Source: Lentisphaerota bacterium (GTDB lineage Bacteria > Verrucomicrobiota > Lentisphaeria > Victivallales > Victivallaceae). From it: 41,294 bases of DNA. The DNA lies in assembly GCA_015061865.1 (NCBI GenBank), contig SUVU01000006.1:1-41294 (forward strand), given 5' to 3'. The notes beneath the pieces are model-generated. The model made no database searches and was not told the DNA's origin. It was given only the letters and a program-made list of their open reading frames with translations. Shown one piece after another: positions 20,913 through 29,219 of this stretch. Positions within the stretch are counted from its first letter, which is position 1; each line of letters starts with the position of its first letter. A program made the position numbers and the translations under genes.

Positions 20913-20980
20913 ATTATGATTTGTCAAAAACATAAAACGGTTTGATTGCACCCGGTGGATTTTATCACAACAAATGGGAC
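20913..20980. repeat. Dispersed element R1, copy 2 (short form)
   Basis: It carries the same left end (ATTATGATT-GTCAAAAACATAAAACGG...) and right end (GATTTTATCACAACAAATGG) as the copy at 26915-27108, but lacks the internal 122-base hairpin block. The junction falls at a GAT trinucleotide present on both sides of the block in the long form. It lies between the lipid-kinase stop and the LacI-family start and could influence that gene's leader. Together with the ribosome site it fills the 99-base gap, and no convincing separate promoter is seen there. Confidence 0.85.
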
Positions 20981-21007
20981 AATAATAATTTAACAGGAGA
21001 ATAAAAT

Positions 21008-22012
21008 ATGCCGGTTCGGGTCTCTATGCGTAAAATTGCTGAAGTCGCCGGAGTTTCCGTAGCGACCGTGTCGCATGTGCTGAATAACCGCAGCAACATC
21101 TGCTCCGCCGCCACCGCCGAACGCATCCGTAAAGTGGCTGCCGAGCTGGGATACCGGATCAATTTCGGCTATAAACTCATGCACTCCATCCCCACCCGCA
21201 CCGTGGCAGTTCTCGCCGCCACCGAGTACGGGAGCAATAAAGAGTATATCCGGGAATTGACATTGAGATTATTGACCGAATTCGGCGATAACGGCTACGC
21301 CGCCTATTTTCATACCCTGCCGCTGTCGGAAACCGCCGCCCGTACCAAAGTCGATGAATTTCTCGCCCGGGGCGTGGAAAATTTCGTCTTTATCGGGATG
21401 CCGCTGGGCGTGGATAAAATCGTCGAAGATATCCAAAACGCCGGCGCCGGGATGATTTTCAACTCCGTTTCCGGCAACCGCCGCTACGTCGCCAGCGATT
21501 CCGCTTCCGCAGTGACGGAACTGCTGAATTACCTCCGGCAGCAGTGCGGAGATGATTTCCGTCTGTTCAGCACCGCTGCCACCACCAGCGGCAGAGATGA
21601 CCGTGCCGCCGCCCTGCGACGTACCTTCCCCGAACTGGAATTCTCCGCAATCGTCCGCCGTTATGTCGTCGAAATGCCGTCCGAAGGATTGATCGACGAA
21701 AACTATTTCGAGGTGATTTTTGATCAGGCACGCCGCCATACTGACAAATTGCTCCGGGAACAGCCGCAAATAAAAGGTCTGGCATATACCAATGACATCG
21801 CCGCTATGGGCGGAGCTACCGCCGTTATGGCTCTGAAACGCAATGATTGCATCATCACCGGTTTCAACGGCGATCGCGCCGCCGTCAACTTCCCGTACCC
21901 CATCATTTCCGCCCGCCCGGATATCGCCAAACTGGTGAAACTCCTAGCCGCTAAAGCCGTCAGCAAAGAACCCTGCGAAGAATTAGTCATGCCCAAACTG
22001 CTCTTCCCATAA
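21008..22012 (+). CDS. LacI/GalR-family transcriptional regulator
   Basis: The 334-residue product has an N-terminal helix-turn-helix (MRKIAEVAGVSVATVSHVLNN, about 7-27) with the hinge-region pattern ERIRKVAAELGY. A periplasmic-binding-protein-like effector domain follows (about 65-330), as in family members that sense sugars. AGGAG lies eight bases before the ATG. The neighbours do not reveal a regulon: a lipid kinase upstream, repeats and a surface protein downstream. The short R1 element directly upstream may contribute its leader. Codon use matches its neighbours, so there is no sign of recent transfer. The target sugar is unknown. Confidence 0.92.
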   Translation: MPVRVSMRKIAEVAGVSVATVSHVLNNRSNICSAATAERIRKVAAELGYRINFGYKLMHSIPTRTVAVLAATEYGSNKEYIRELTLRLLTEFGDNGYAAYFHTLPLSETAARTKVDEFLARGVENFVFIGMPLGVDKIVEDIQNAGAGMIFNSVSGNRRYVASDSASAVTELLNYLRQQCGDDFRLFSTAATTSGRDDRAAALRRTFPELEFSAIVRRYVVEMPSEGLIDENYFEVIFDQARRHTDKLLREQPQIKGLAYTNDIAAMGGATAVMALKRNDCIITGFNGDRAAVNFPYPIISARPDIAKLVKLLAAKAVSKEPCEELVMPKLLFP

Positions 22013-22034
22013 CAACAATTCGTGGTTCGGCTGG

Positions 22035-22500
22035 GCAGTCTGCGGGCGGGGTGAGTGGATGCGAGCGTGGTTTAGTTTTGCAGTCTGCGGACGGTTGATT
22101 TTGATATTTAGCGTGGTTACGCTTGGGGAGGGAAACCCCACACGGTGAGGTTTTCCTCCCCAAACCCCACCTTTTCCGCTTGCGGCGGATGTGGGGAGAC
22201 TTTCATACCGTTTTGAGGGGCGTGACTCTCCTATGGCGTGGCTACGTCAGTATCAGTACAATTTACATTCGCCTTTACAACCGGGGGTTGTAAAGGCTCT
22301 CCTGCTCGTCCTGCGCTCATCGGCGGCGCTTGCGCTTGCCGCTGTTGCTCCGCTTTGCGTCGCACAGTTCATTCGCATACGGACTGCGCGCTCGCCTCAA
22401 AGAGGCTCGCAACCGGTCTGCAAATCAACCGCTTGCAGACTGCAAACCGGAACTCCGGCTTTGCGTAATAACTCCCGGTACTCCCAGTACGCTTTGCATC
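22035..22500. repeat. Hairpin-rich dispersed element R2, copy A
   Basis: This block shares long, nearly identical stretches with 31468-31871, notably 22111-22447. It contains a 17 bp stem with one wobble and one mismatch (22125-22141 with 22145-22161), a perfect 12 bp stem GCCTTTACAACC-GGG-GGTTGTAAAGGC (22271-22297), and three GCAG(A/T)CTGC palindromes (22035, 22080, 22435). It fills most of the 539-base gap between the convergent LacI-family and beta-helix genes. I see no coding capacity. Its left end (22080-22124) is the reverse complement of the right end of copy B. Confidence 0.85.
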
Positions 22501-22503
22501 CAC

Positions 22504-22534
22504 AAAAAAAACGCCCGGAGGGTAGCTCCGGGCG
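22504..22534 (-). terminator. Intrinsic terminator of the beta-helix protein gene
   Basis: A perfect 9 bp stem, CGCCCGGAG (22512-22520) with CTCCGGGCG (22526-22534), is followed on the minus strand by eight T residues. It starts 18 bases past the stop at 22552. Confidence 0.92.
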
Positions 22535-22551
22535 GTGGGGTTGGTTGAGTT

Positions 22552-25500
22552 TTACGCCGTGATCTGCGCCAGTTTGATGGTTTTGTCTTCAGCGTTATAG
22601 GTCAGGCTGTAGCCGTCGATCGCAATGGCGGATTTGCCGTCCCAAAGTTGCGCTTCGCTACCGTTGACGGCGAATTTGGCGTTGGTGAAGTCGCTGATAC
22701 CCGCAACCGCCGTCCAGTTGGCTTCGCCTTCGGCGATGAAGTCAAACGTCGTGAAATCTTCAGTTGCGCCGGTTTCATTGTTGCGATCGCCGAGGTAAAA
22801 CTCGTTGACCGCCGTGAGCATGCAACCCTCGTTGATGACGAATTTGTCCACATAGTCGATCAGGTTGGCGGTAACGTTGGTTTTCAATTCGACCACCGTC
22901 GCATCGGCATAATCCATACCCGCACTGCTGACCCCGGAAAGGCGTTTCAGAACTTTTTCCGCACCGGCAAAGGTCAGGTTCACATTATCGACCCAGCTGT
23001 AACCATATCTGCCGCCCATAAAGATCGTGTTGACCACTGCCGCATCAGAAACGGTGATGTTCGTGGTGGTGACATAGGTTTTGCCGTCAGCGTTCGCTCC
23101 GGCACCGTAGAGGTAATCGACCGTGCCGCCGGAAATGATGACATTGGAAATGCCGACGTGGCTCTCTGCGCCTTTTTCCGCCCAGCCGCCCGCATAAATG
23201 CGGCTGTGATTGCCTTTGGTAATGGTGATATTGACGGTAGTGACTTCGGCTTTACCTTTGTCACGGGCGTGCGCACCACCATACATATTGGTCGAAACTG
23301 CACCGCCGTCGATGGAGATGTTGACTTCGGTAACTTTCAACTGCGCTTCGGCGGCGGCTTCCGCATCTCCTGCGTTACCATAGAGGTAGCCGCCCGCATA
23401 AACTTTTGCCGCGACTTCGGCAGTGCCGCCGATGAGCAATTCAACTTTATCAACTTCCGCAGTATTGCCCGCAGCAACATACGCTCCGCCGACGAGGTTG
23501 CTCTCAACTTTGCCGCCGGAAATTTTGGTGGCGATCTCGCTTCCGTTGTCTTTGGTCGCAAAGAACGTGCCAACTGCGCCGCCATCCATCACCGTCACAC
23601 CGTCACCGGTATAACTGGACTTGACCTCTTCACCGGAAATCTGTGCTTCGATCTCTTTCAGCAGCAGATTGCCGTTCACGACTTCCAGTGTCAGGTACGG
23701 ATCGGCTTTATCAGTGATCGTAAAGTCACCGATAGCGCTGACTCCGGTGGCGATCGTGACCGCTTCGCCCTGATAAAGCGCACCATTTACCGTCAATGCC
23801 ACATCGCTCAACGACTGATTGATAAAGTTGACTTCCGCAGTTCCGTCAAACTTCATGGTGCTGAGTTTGTCGTTGAAACTCATGCTGCCCAGCGAAATCG
23901 CAGTGGTGTTGCCGAAAACGAAGTCCGCATCGGTCACACTCACACTTCCTGACTCGACCGACAGCGAGGCATTCAGGTCGATTTTGCCGCTGAAAGTCAA
24001 ATTGGCATCGGCGTGTTTCAGGTAAATAATGTCCTCTGCCGTCAGGAATTTGGAATCGCTGATCGTGGCGGTCACATTGGTTATATAAACCGCATGGGCA
24101 GTATTGTTGTAGAACGTGGCACCGTCAATATGCAATTCTCCCAACTTGCTGCTGCCGACCACGCGCACTGCCGCATAATTGCTGTTGTTGATAAACGTGG
24201 CATCATTGACGTTGACCACACCGACATTGCTGTAAACCGCCCCGCAGCTGTTGCTGTCAAACAGGGCATTGGTGACTTTGCCATCCACGGTATTACCGTA
24301 AATATTGATGGTACTTTCGTTACCGTAAATTGCGCCGTGGGCGTCGTTGCTAGCAATATTTCCGCTGAATGTGCCGCCGTAAACATTGAGCGTGCCTTGT
24401 GAGTGGATCGCTGCACCGCGGCAGGTATCGCTGTCGCCTTTGCTGATGGAGTTGCTGAAAAACTTGCCGTCAGTGATATTGGCAGTTCCGGCATTGTAGA
24501 TCGCACCGCCGCCGTATCCGGCATTATTGGTACAAATGGAGTTATTGCTGAATGTCGTACCTGTCACATTGAGCGTGGCTCCACTGCCGTTGCAAATCGC
24601 CCCGCCATTGAAGTTCGCTCCGGGGTTGATGGCGGAATTTCCGGTAAAAAGACCGTTTTTAATGGTCAATTTGCCGTAATTCTCGATCGCACCGCCTGCC
24701 AATCCGGTCGGGGTGAAATTTTTCACCGTCAAACTGTCCAATGTGACATTGATATTGCCGGCAACGGTCATAAACCGGTTTGCTCCACCGGAAATCACCA
24801 CCGGTCCAACAGTATCATTGACCAGCATCAGATTGTTTTTTGCCGTGATCGCTTCGGTCAACGCTACTTCAGAAATCCCGAAACCAACGTAATTGTAACT
24901 GGATGCGACCGCCTGCGCCAGCGTGAATGAATCGGTGACTTTGACCCCGTTTTTGAGGAGTTTCAACTCATTGCCGGCGACAGTGACCGTATAATATTCG
25001 TCGTCAACAGAGATATAACCATCTTTATTGACGGCAAGATCGGTGTCCAGCGTGAAATTTTCCGCGGTGAAATTTTTCGCGATCGTCCGGGCGCCGGAGA
25101 ATTCAGCCGCATCAAGTTTGACGACCACCTTGACTCCGGTCAAAGTCTGCGACTTCATATCGACTTCCGCAGTACCGGCAAACGTGATAGTGTTGTTGCC
25201 GAGGAAATTGGTCACGCCGAAACTGATACTGGTGTCGTTGTTAAAGGTGAATGTAGCATTTTTTTCGGCATAAGCTGTTTTCTCTTTATCAGTATTCATG
25301 AAAAACGAGGCATTGAAAACGTTGTCGCCGGAAAAACGGACATCGGCATAACTGTAAAACGTATCTTTATGCGTCAAAAACTGACAGCCGTCGACCCAGA
25401 TGGTATTTGCGGCACCGTCGTTGCCGGTATAAATCGCACCGCCGTAATTTTTATTGCCGGAGGCAGTATTGCCGGAAAAAGTACAGTTAGTTACCCGGAG

Positions 25501-26736
25501 CGAACCGCTGTTGAGGATCAGTGCGCCGCCGCGGGAGCCGGTATTCGCAGAAAATTCAACGTCGGTAAACGTCACCATGCCGTTGATATAAGCCGCCCCG
25601 CCGTACGAGGTGGAAATATTGTTGCTGAATTCATCACCGGCAAACGACACCGTCCCGGCACTGATGTAGACCGCACCACCGCTTTTGCCGGTATTGGCGG
25701 TAAAAGTGTTGTCGGCAAAGGTCATGGTGTGAGTATCGCCGTTGAGCCATATTGCACCGCCATTTCCGGTAGGTGCGATATTGCCGGTAAAAGTGTTGCG
25801 CCGGATATCCAGATCGGTTTGGGTCGAATAGACCGCCCCGCCGTTGCCGGTGGCAAAGTTATCTTCAAAAACCGCATCGTTTACCGTGACTGCGGGATAT
25901 CCGAAAGAGGTGTTGTAGGCTCTGAATTTAGTGTAGATCACCCCGCCGTTGCCGGCGGTATTGCCGGAAAAAAGCGTTTTGGTGCCATCGGCGGCTTTGT
26001 TGATATTCAGGATCAATTCATTGTACGCCACACCGCCGCTTGACGCGATATTTTTGCTGAATGTCGCACCGTTGACATTGAATCTGCCGTGATAATTGCC
26101 GCCCCAGATCGCCCCGCCGCTGGTGGCAGTATTGCCGTGAAAAAGCATCGCTTTGCTGCCGGCTCCGCCGGAAATATTGACCCAGCCGGCACTCTGGGCA
26201 CTGATTGCCGCACCGACATCGGAGTGGTTGTAAGTAAATGTCGAACCGGAAATATTCATCGTACATGAGGCACTGCCCCACTGGTGGATCGCACCGTAAG
26301 CATCCATGATATTGCCGGTAAAAAGTGCATCATCGACCGTCATCGTGCCGCCGCGGTTTGCGATCAGGCCACGGGAGTCGGGAGCATTTTTCATATTATT
26401 GGCAGAGAAAGTCGAACCGGAAATCAATGCATTATAGCCGCTTTGACCGAACATATACAACAGTGAGGCACCGATCTCGGTACCGTCATTGCCGGTAACA
26501 ACGGTATCAATGAACGCCCAGTTGCCGCCCGTCAACTCCTTGGTGGAAAATGTGACGTTTTCCAGTTTGGTATCATAAAAGACCACCTTATTCATGCTGG
26601 TTGCAGCGAATTTGTCCGTTGTGGAGCCGGTGCCGGAAATATTAAACGTCACATCTCCCACGGTGATCGCCGGAAGCGCAGTTACGGTGCCGTCATTGGA
26701 ATAAATCACGGACCCCGTCAAGTTGATCTCAGCCAT
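22552..26736 (-). CDS. Giant Pmp-like right-handed beta-helix surface protein, no signal peptide
   Basis: The 1394-residue product is built from short beta-strand repeats. Residues 60-470 and 640-900 carry dozens of GGAIY/GGAV and FSGN/FTGN motifs, the pattern of chlamydial polymorphic outer-membrane (Pmp) repeats. Residues 1010-1280 carry a second repeat type with YAGG/YGGA and SISGG motifs. The start MAEINLTGSVIYSNDGT has no signal peptide, and I see no aromatic-terminated autotransporter barrel, so export must use another route. The ATG follows GAAAGG, and promoter and terminator are both clear. It is probably an adhesin or surface-layer component. Plus-strand frames inside are shadows. 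Confidence 0.85.
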   Translation of the reverse strand: MAEINLTGSVIYSNDGTVTALPAITVGDVTFNISGTGSTTDKFAATSMNKVVFYDTKLENVTFSTKELTGGNWAFIDTVVTGNDGTEIGASLLYMFGQSGYNALISGSTFSANNMKNAPDSRGLIANRGGTMTVDDALFTGNIMDAYGAIHQWGSASCTMNISGSTFTYNHSDVGAAISAQSAGWVNISGGAGSKAMLFHGNTATSGGAIWGGNYHGRFNVNGATFSKNIASSGGVAYNELILNINKAADGTKTLFSGNTAGNGGVIYTKFRAYNTSFGYPAVTVNDAVFEDNFATGNGGAVYSTQTDLDIRRNTFTGNIAPTGNGGAIWLNGDTHTMTFADNTFTANTGKSGGAVYISAGTVSFAGDEFSNNISTSYGGAAYINGMVTFTDVEFSANTGSRGGALILNSGSLRVTNCTFSGNTASGNKNYGGAIYTGNDGAANTIWVDGCQFLTHKDTFYSYADVRFSGDNVFNASFFMNTDKEKTAYAEKNATFTFNNDTSISFGVTNFLGNNTITFAGTAEVDMKSQTLTGVKVVVKLDAAEFSGARTIAKNFTAENFTLDTDLAVNKDGYISVDDEYYTVTVAGNELKLLKNGVKVTDSFTLAQAVASSYNYVGFGISEVALTEAITAKNNLMLVNDTVGPVVISGGANRFMTVAGNINVTLDSLTVKNFTPTGLAGGAIENYGKLTIKNGLFTGNSAINPGANFNGGAICNGSGATLNVTGTTFSNNSICTNNAGYGGGAIYNAGTANITDGKFFSNSISKGDSDTCRGAAIHSQGTLNVYGGTFSGNIASNDAHGAIYGNESTINIYGNTVDGKVTNALFDSNSCGAVYSNVGVVNVNDATFINNSNYAAVRVVGSSKLGELHIDGATFYNNTAHAVYITNVTATISDSKFLTAEDIIYLKHADANLTFSGKIDLNASLSVESGSVSVTDADFVFGNTTAISLGSMSFNDKLSTMKFDGTAEVNFINQSLSDVALTVNGALYQGEAVTIATGVSAIGDFTITDKADPYLTLEVVNGNLLLKEIEAQISGEEVKSSYTGDGVTVMDGGAVGTFFATKDNGSEIATKISGGKVESNLVGGAYVAAGNTAEVDKVELLIGGTAEVAAKVYAGGYLYGNAGDAEAAAEAQLKVTEVNISIDGGAVSTNMYGGAHARDKGKAEVTTVNITITKGNHSRIYAGGWAEKGAESHVGISNVIISGGTVDYLYGAGANADGKTYVTTTNITVSDAAVVNTIFMGGRYGYSWVDNVNLTFAGAEKVLKRLSGVSSAGMDYADATVVELKTNVTANLIDYVDKFVINEGCMLTAVNEFYLGDRNNETGATEDFTTFDFIAEGEANWTAVAGISDFTNAKFAVNGSEAQLWDGKSAIAIDGYSLTYNAEDKTIKLAQITA

Positions 26737-26792
26737 TGTTACAGCCTTTCAAGTTACAGATAATTGTTTATCATATTATTTATCATGCACTT

Positions 26793-26821
26793 ATCATACC
26801 ACACCCCCGGCAAAAATTCAA
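26793..26821 (-). promoter_or_regulatory. Sigma70-type promoter of the beta-helix protein gene
   Basis: On the minus strand TTGAAT (26821-26816) and TATGAT (26798-26793) are 17 bases apart, giving a leader of about 50 nt that is A/T-rich. The rest of the 376-base gap up to 27112 holds some 90 bases without a recognisable feature and then R1 copy 3. Confidence 0.75.
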
Positions 26822-26914
26822 GTGCTGCAATCAAAAAAAATGACGCCTGATATAACAAATTTTCAGGTAATGTCCCAAATTTTGTGAAACATACATACAA
26901 GACCGAATGAACAC

Positions 26915-27108
26915 ATTATGATTGGTCAAAAACATAAAACGGTTTGATTGCACCCGGTGGATGCAGCGGGCGGCAATGTCGCGTTTTGCGCCGAGTACGG
27001 TGCGGGAGTGTACTACCGTACTCGACCGCACCGGCACAGAAGCAAGGCGCGAAAGTGCCCGCGATGCGCCACCGACGGTTAGATTTTATCACAACAAATG
27101 GAACAATA
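26915..27108. repeat. Dispersed element R1, copy 3 (full-length long form)
   Basis: This is the complete long element. Its left end is ATTATGATTGGTCAAAAACAT and its right end GATTTTATCACAACAAATGG, with a structured middle. The inner hairpin is CGAGTACGGT with ACCGTACTCG (10 bp), nested in weaker outer pairing (CGGTGG/CCACCG and GCGGGC/GCCCGC). The ends are imperfect inverted repeats (ATTTGT ... ATAAAA on each strand). Absence of an open frame with a ribosome site argues for a non-autonomous element or a structured RNA. It starts five bases from the HNH gene stop. Confidence 0.88.
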
Positions 27109-27112
27109 GGGA

Positions 27113-27409
27113 TCAGGACTGCTGTTCAAGTTCCCGCAGGATCATTTCGGCGGGGGTGAGGAATTTTTTCTGCTGATTGCAGTTCAAACAGCAGACCACC
27201 ATATTGCCCCGGGTGCTTCTGCCGCCGCGGGCGACCGGGACGATGTGATCCAGAGTCAACTCGTCCGGCGGAAATTTCTGTTGGCAGTAATGGCAGATAC
27301 CTTTGCGGAAAAGCTCCTGAAAATAGGGTGTTTTCCGCAATTCCCGGGCTTTGGCACGCTCCCGTTTGATGTGCGCTTCATCGCGCTTGATCTCGACCCA
27401 GTCATCCAT
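27113..27409 (-). CDS. Small HNH-domain nuclease-like protein
   Basis: The 98-residue product has a charged helical N-terminus (about 8-28, KRDEAHIKRERAKARELRK) and a compact HNH/zinc module: CHYC (39-42), DHIVPVARGG with Asp54-His55, Asn69 and CLNC (74-77). HNH folds of this type cut or nick DNA, but a biological target is not evident. The ATG at 27409 overlaps the response-regulator stop by eight bases (ATGGATGA), so the two are translationally coupled. A longer frame upstream lies wholly inside the regulator gene and is rejected. R1 copy 3 follows directly. Confidence 0.85.
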   Translation of the reverse strand: MDDWVEIKRDEAHIKRERAKARELRKTPYFQELFRKGICHYCQQKFPPDELTLDHIVPVARGGRSTRGNMVVCCLNCNQQKKFLTPAEMILRELEQQS

Positions 27410-27806
27410 TTTTATGCTGATCCAGAATCCGCCGGATCTCGCCGGCAACCACCGGCAGGCGGTGGGGTTTGGGCAGAAATCCGCAGGCACCGGCATCCAG
27501 CAGATCGGCGACTTCCTGCTCGGACACAAAACCGCTGGACAGCAGCACCTTCACCTCCGGGTCGATCGCTTTCAACCGCATAAAAGTCTGATGCCCGCCG
27601 GATTTGGGCATGATCATATCCAACAGCACCAGATCGATCTGACCGGGATTGGATTCATAGATTTCGACCGCATCCAAGCCGTTTTCAGCCAGCAGCACCG
27701 AATATCCCAACTCCTGCAGAGCGTCGATGAGAAAATCCCAGATAGTTTCGTGGTCATCCACGATCAGGATCGTCTCATTTCCTCCGGAAAGAGTATCATT
27801 TGCCAT
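27402..27806 (-). CDS. Receiver-only response regulator
   Basis: The 134-residue product is a single CheY-like receiver: acidic pair Asp17-Asp18 (ILIVDD), phosphoacceptor Asp63 (LVLLDMIMP), Ser90/Ser91 and Lys113 (FLPKP). There is no output domain, so it must act by protein contact or as a phosphate relay. The cognate kinase is not in this window. I chose the ATG at 27806 with AGAGGA upstream; ATGs at 27830 and 27839 are less well placed. It is coupled by an eight-base overlap to the HNH gene and diverges from the galactokinase gene. Confidence 0.87.
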   Translation of the reverse strand: MANDTLSGGNETILIVDDHETIWDFLIDALQELGYSVLLAENGLDAVEIYESNPGQIDLVLLDMIMPKSGGHQTFMRLKAIDPEVKVLLSSGFVSEQEVADLLDAGACGFLPKPHRLPVVAGEIRRILDQHKNG

Positions 27807-27839
27807 ATCATAAAATTCCTCTGTTTTCATTTTTTGCAT

Positions 27840-27868
27840 AGTATATACACAAAACGGCAAAAAGGCAA
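27840..27868 (-). promoter_or_regulatory. Sigma70-type promoter of the receiver-HNH operon
   Basis: On the minus strand TTGCCT (27868-27863) and TATACT (27845-27840) are 17 bases apart, some 30 bases upstream of the ATG at 27806. Confidence 0.7.
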
Positions 27869-27941
27869 TACTGACTGCAAAAAAAATCGGAATTTTATCC
27901 GTCTCAACTGGAAAATTTATCCCATTACCACGGCGCAACGG

Positions 27942-27998
27942 TTGATTTTTAATCAGATGGTGATATATTACCCCGATGAAGTATTGCTTTAATATAAT
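27942..27998 (+). promoter_or_regulatory. Promoter region of the galactokinase-trpS-aminotransferase operon
   Basis: TTGATT (27942-27947) and TATATT (27964-27969) are 16 bases apart and match the lipid-kinase promoter closely. A perfect TATAAT (27993-27998) closer to the ATG lacks a -35 and may be a second start. Confidence 0.65.
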
Positions 27999-28014
27999 AC
28001 AGGACGGGTAAATC

Positions 28015-29181
28015 ATGCTCGATGCTTTGATCGGTAAATTTCAGAATTATTACGGCATTGCTCCGGTGGCGGCAGCGCAGGCTCCGGGACGGCTGGAGGT
28101 GCTGGGCAACCACACGGATTACAATGAGGGCGTGGTGCTTTCCTGTGCCGTGGAACAGGTGACGGCTTTTGTGATGGCTCCGGTGACCGGGACGAAGTGC
28201 CGGATCATGGATTTCCGTGACGGCAGAGAGATGAGTTTCGATCTGGCGGATATTGACCGCCCGCCGCCGCGCGGCGGGAGCAAATATATTATCGGCATGC
28301 TCCGGGAATTGCGCCGTTTCGGGCTGCCGGCGCAGGCATTCTGTGCCGCATTGGAGAGCAATGTCCCGCTGTCGGCGGGGATGTCCAGTTCGGCGGCGCT
28401 GGAAGTCGCCTGCGGTCTGGCATTCAGCCTTGCCTACAATCTGGGACTGGAAAACGATCCCGCCCTGCTCGCCCGTGCCGGTCAGGGGGTGGAAAACAAT
28501 TACCTCGGACTGAAAAGCGGTCTGCTGGATCAGTTCAGTTCGATTTTCGGGGTCAAAGATTCTCTGATCATGAGTGACTTCCGCAGTGTGGAAGTCACCG
28601 ACACGCTGACGCTGCCTGCCGGGTATGCGTTTGTGGTGATAAATTCCATGAAAAAGCACCATCTGGTCGATTCGGATTACAACGTCCGGCGGCAGGATTG
28701 TGAAAGTGCCGCAATGAAACTTGCCGGGATATTCGGCGAAACGGTCAAAACCCTGCGGGATGTCTCCACCGAACAGATCGCCGCCGCCCGTGCCAACCTC
28801 TCGTGGCGGGAATACCGCCGCGCCCAGCACGTCATCTGGGAATGCAGCCGGGTCAATACCGCCATGCGGCTGATCCGCGAGGGGGACATCAGAAGTTTCG
28901 GCAGACTGCTGTTTGAGTCTCACGAATCCAGCCGCCTCAATTTTGAGAACAGTTCACCGGAACTGGATATTCTGATCGATATTGCCAAATCCACCCCCGG
29001 CTGTCTGGGCGCCCGGCTTTCCGGCGGCGGTTTCGGCGGCATCACCATCCATCTGGTGCGGGCGGAAAAAGCGGCGCAATACGCTGAAAAAGTTTGTGAT
29101 GCCTACAAAAAGCAGACCGGGATCGCTGCGGACAGTTTCATCTGCGCTCCGGGCGACGGCGCCACCGGATGTCTGCTGTGA
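28015..29181 (+). CDS. galK: Galactokinase-like GHMP kinase
   Basis: The family phosphorylates galactose at C1 with ATP. The 388-residue product has the GalK signature region APGRLEVLGNHTDYNEG (23-39), the GHMP ATP loop PLSAGMSSSAALE (118-130) and the C-terminal GGGFGGI. In classical GalK the signature reads GEHTDY, where the Glu contacts the sugar. Here it is GNHTDY, so substrate preference may differ. The ATG follows AGGA at ten bases. No galT or galE is nearby. The gene is followed after 38 bases by trpS, an unrelated housekeeping gene, suggesting co-transcription without a pathway link. Confidence 0.88.
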   Translation: MLDALIGKFQNYYGIAPVAAAQAPGRLEVLGNHTDYNEGVVLSCAVEQVTAFVMAPVTGTKCRIMDFRDGREMSFDLADIDRPPPRGGSKYIIGMLRELRRFGLPAQAFCAALESNVPLSAGMSSSAALEVACGLAFSLAYNLGLENDPALLARAGQGVENNYLGLKSGLLDQFSSIFGVKDSLIMSDFRSVEVTDTLTLPAGYAFVVINSMKKHHLVDSDYNVRRQDCESAAMKLAGIFGETVKTLRDVSTEQIAAARANLSWREYRRAQHVIWECSRVNTAMRLIREGDIRSFGRLLFESHESSRLNFENSSPELDILIDIAKSTPGCLGARLSGGGFGGITIHLVRAEKAAQYAEKVCDAYKKQTGIAADSFICAPGDGATGCLL

Positions 29182-29219
29182 CCGACATAACAATGTAAAT
29201 CTAACATACAGGAAACAAC

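Noticed and set aside
22648-23952. 434-codon plus-strand frame inside the beta-helix gene
   Set aside because: It is antisense to a gene with consistent repeat structure, promoter and terminator; the frame is a shadow of the repeats.
22600-26700. Repetitive DNA in the beta-helix gene as a possible CRISPR-like array
   Set aside because: The repeats are in frame, vary in length and sequence, and encode GGAI/FxGN protein motifs.
27078-27108. Integron attC-like core (GTTAGAT) at the R1 right end
   Set aside because: No matching RYYYAAC partner is present at the other end and no integrase or cassette array is nearby.
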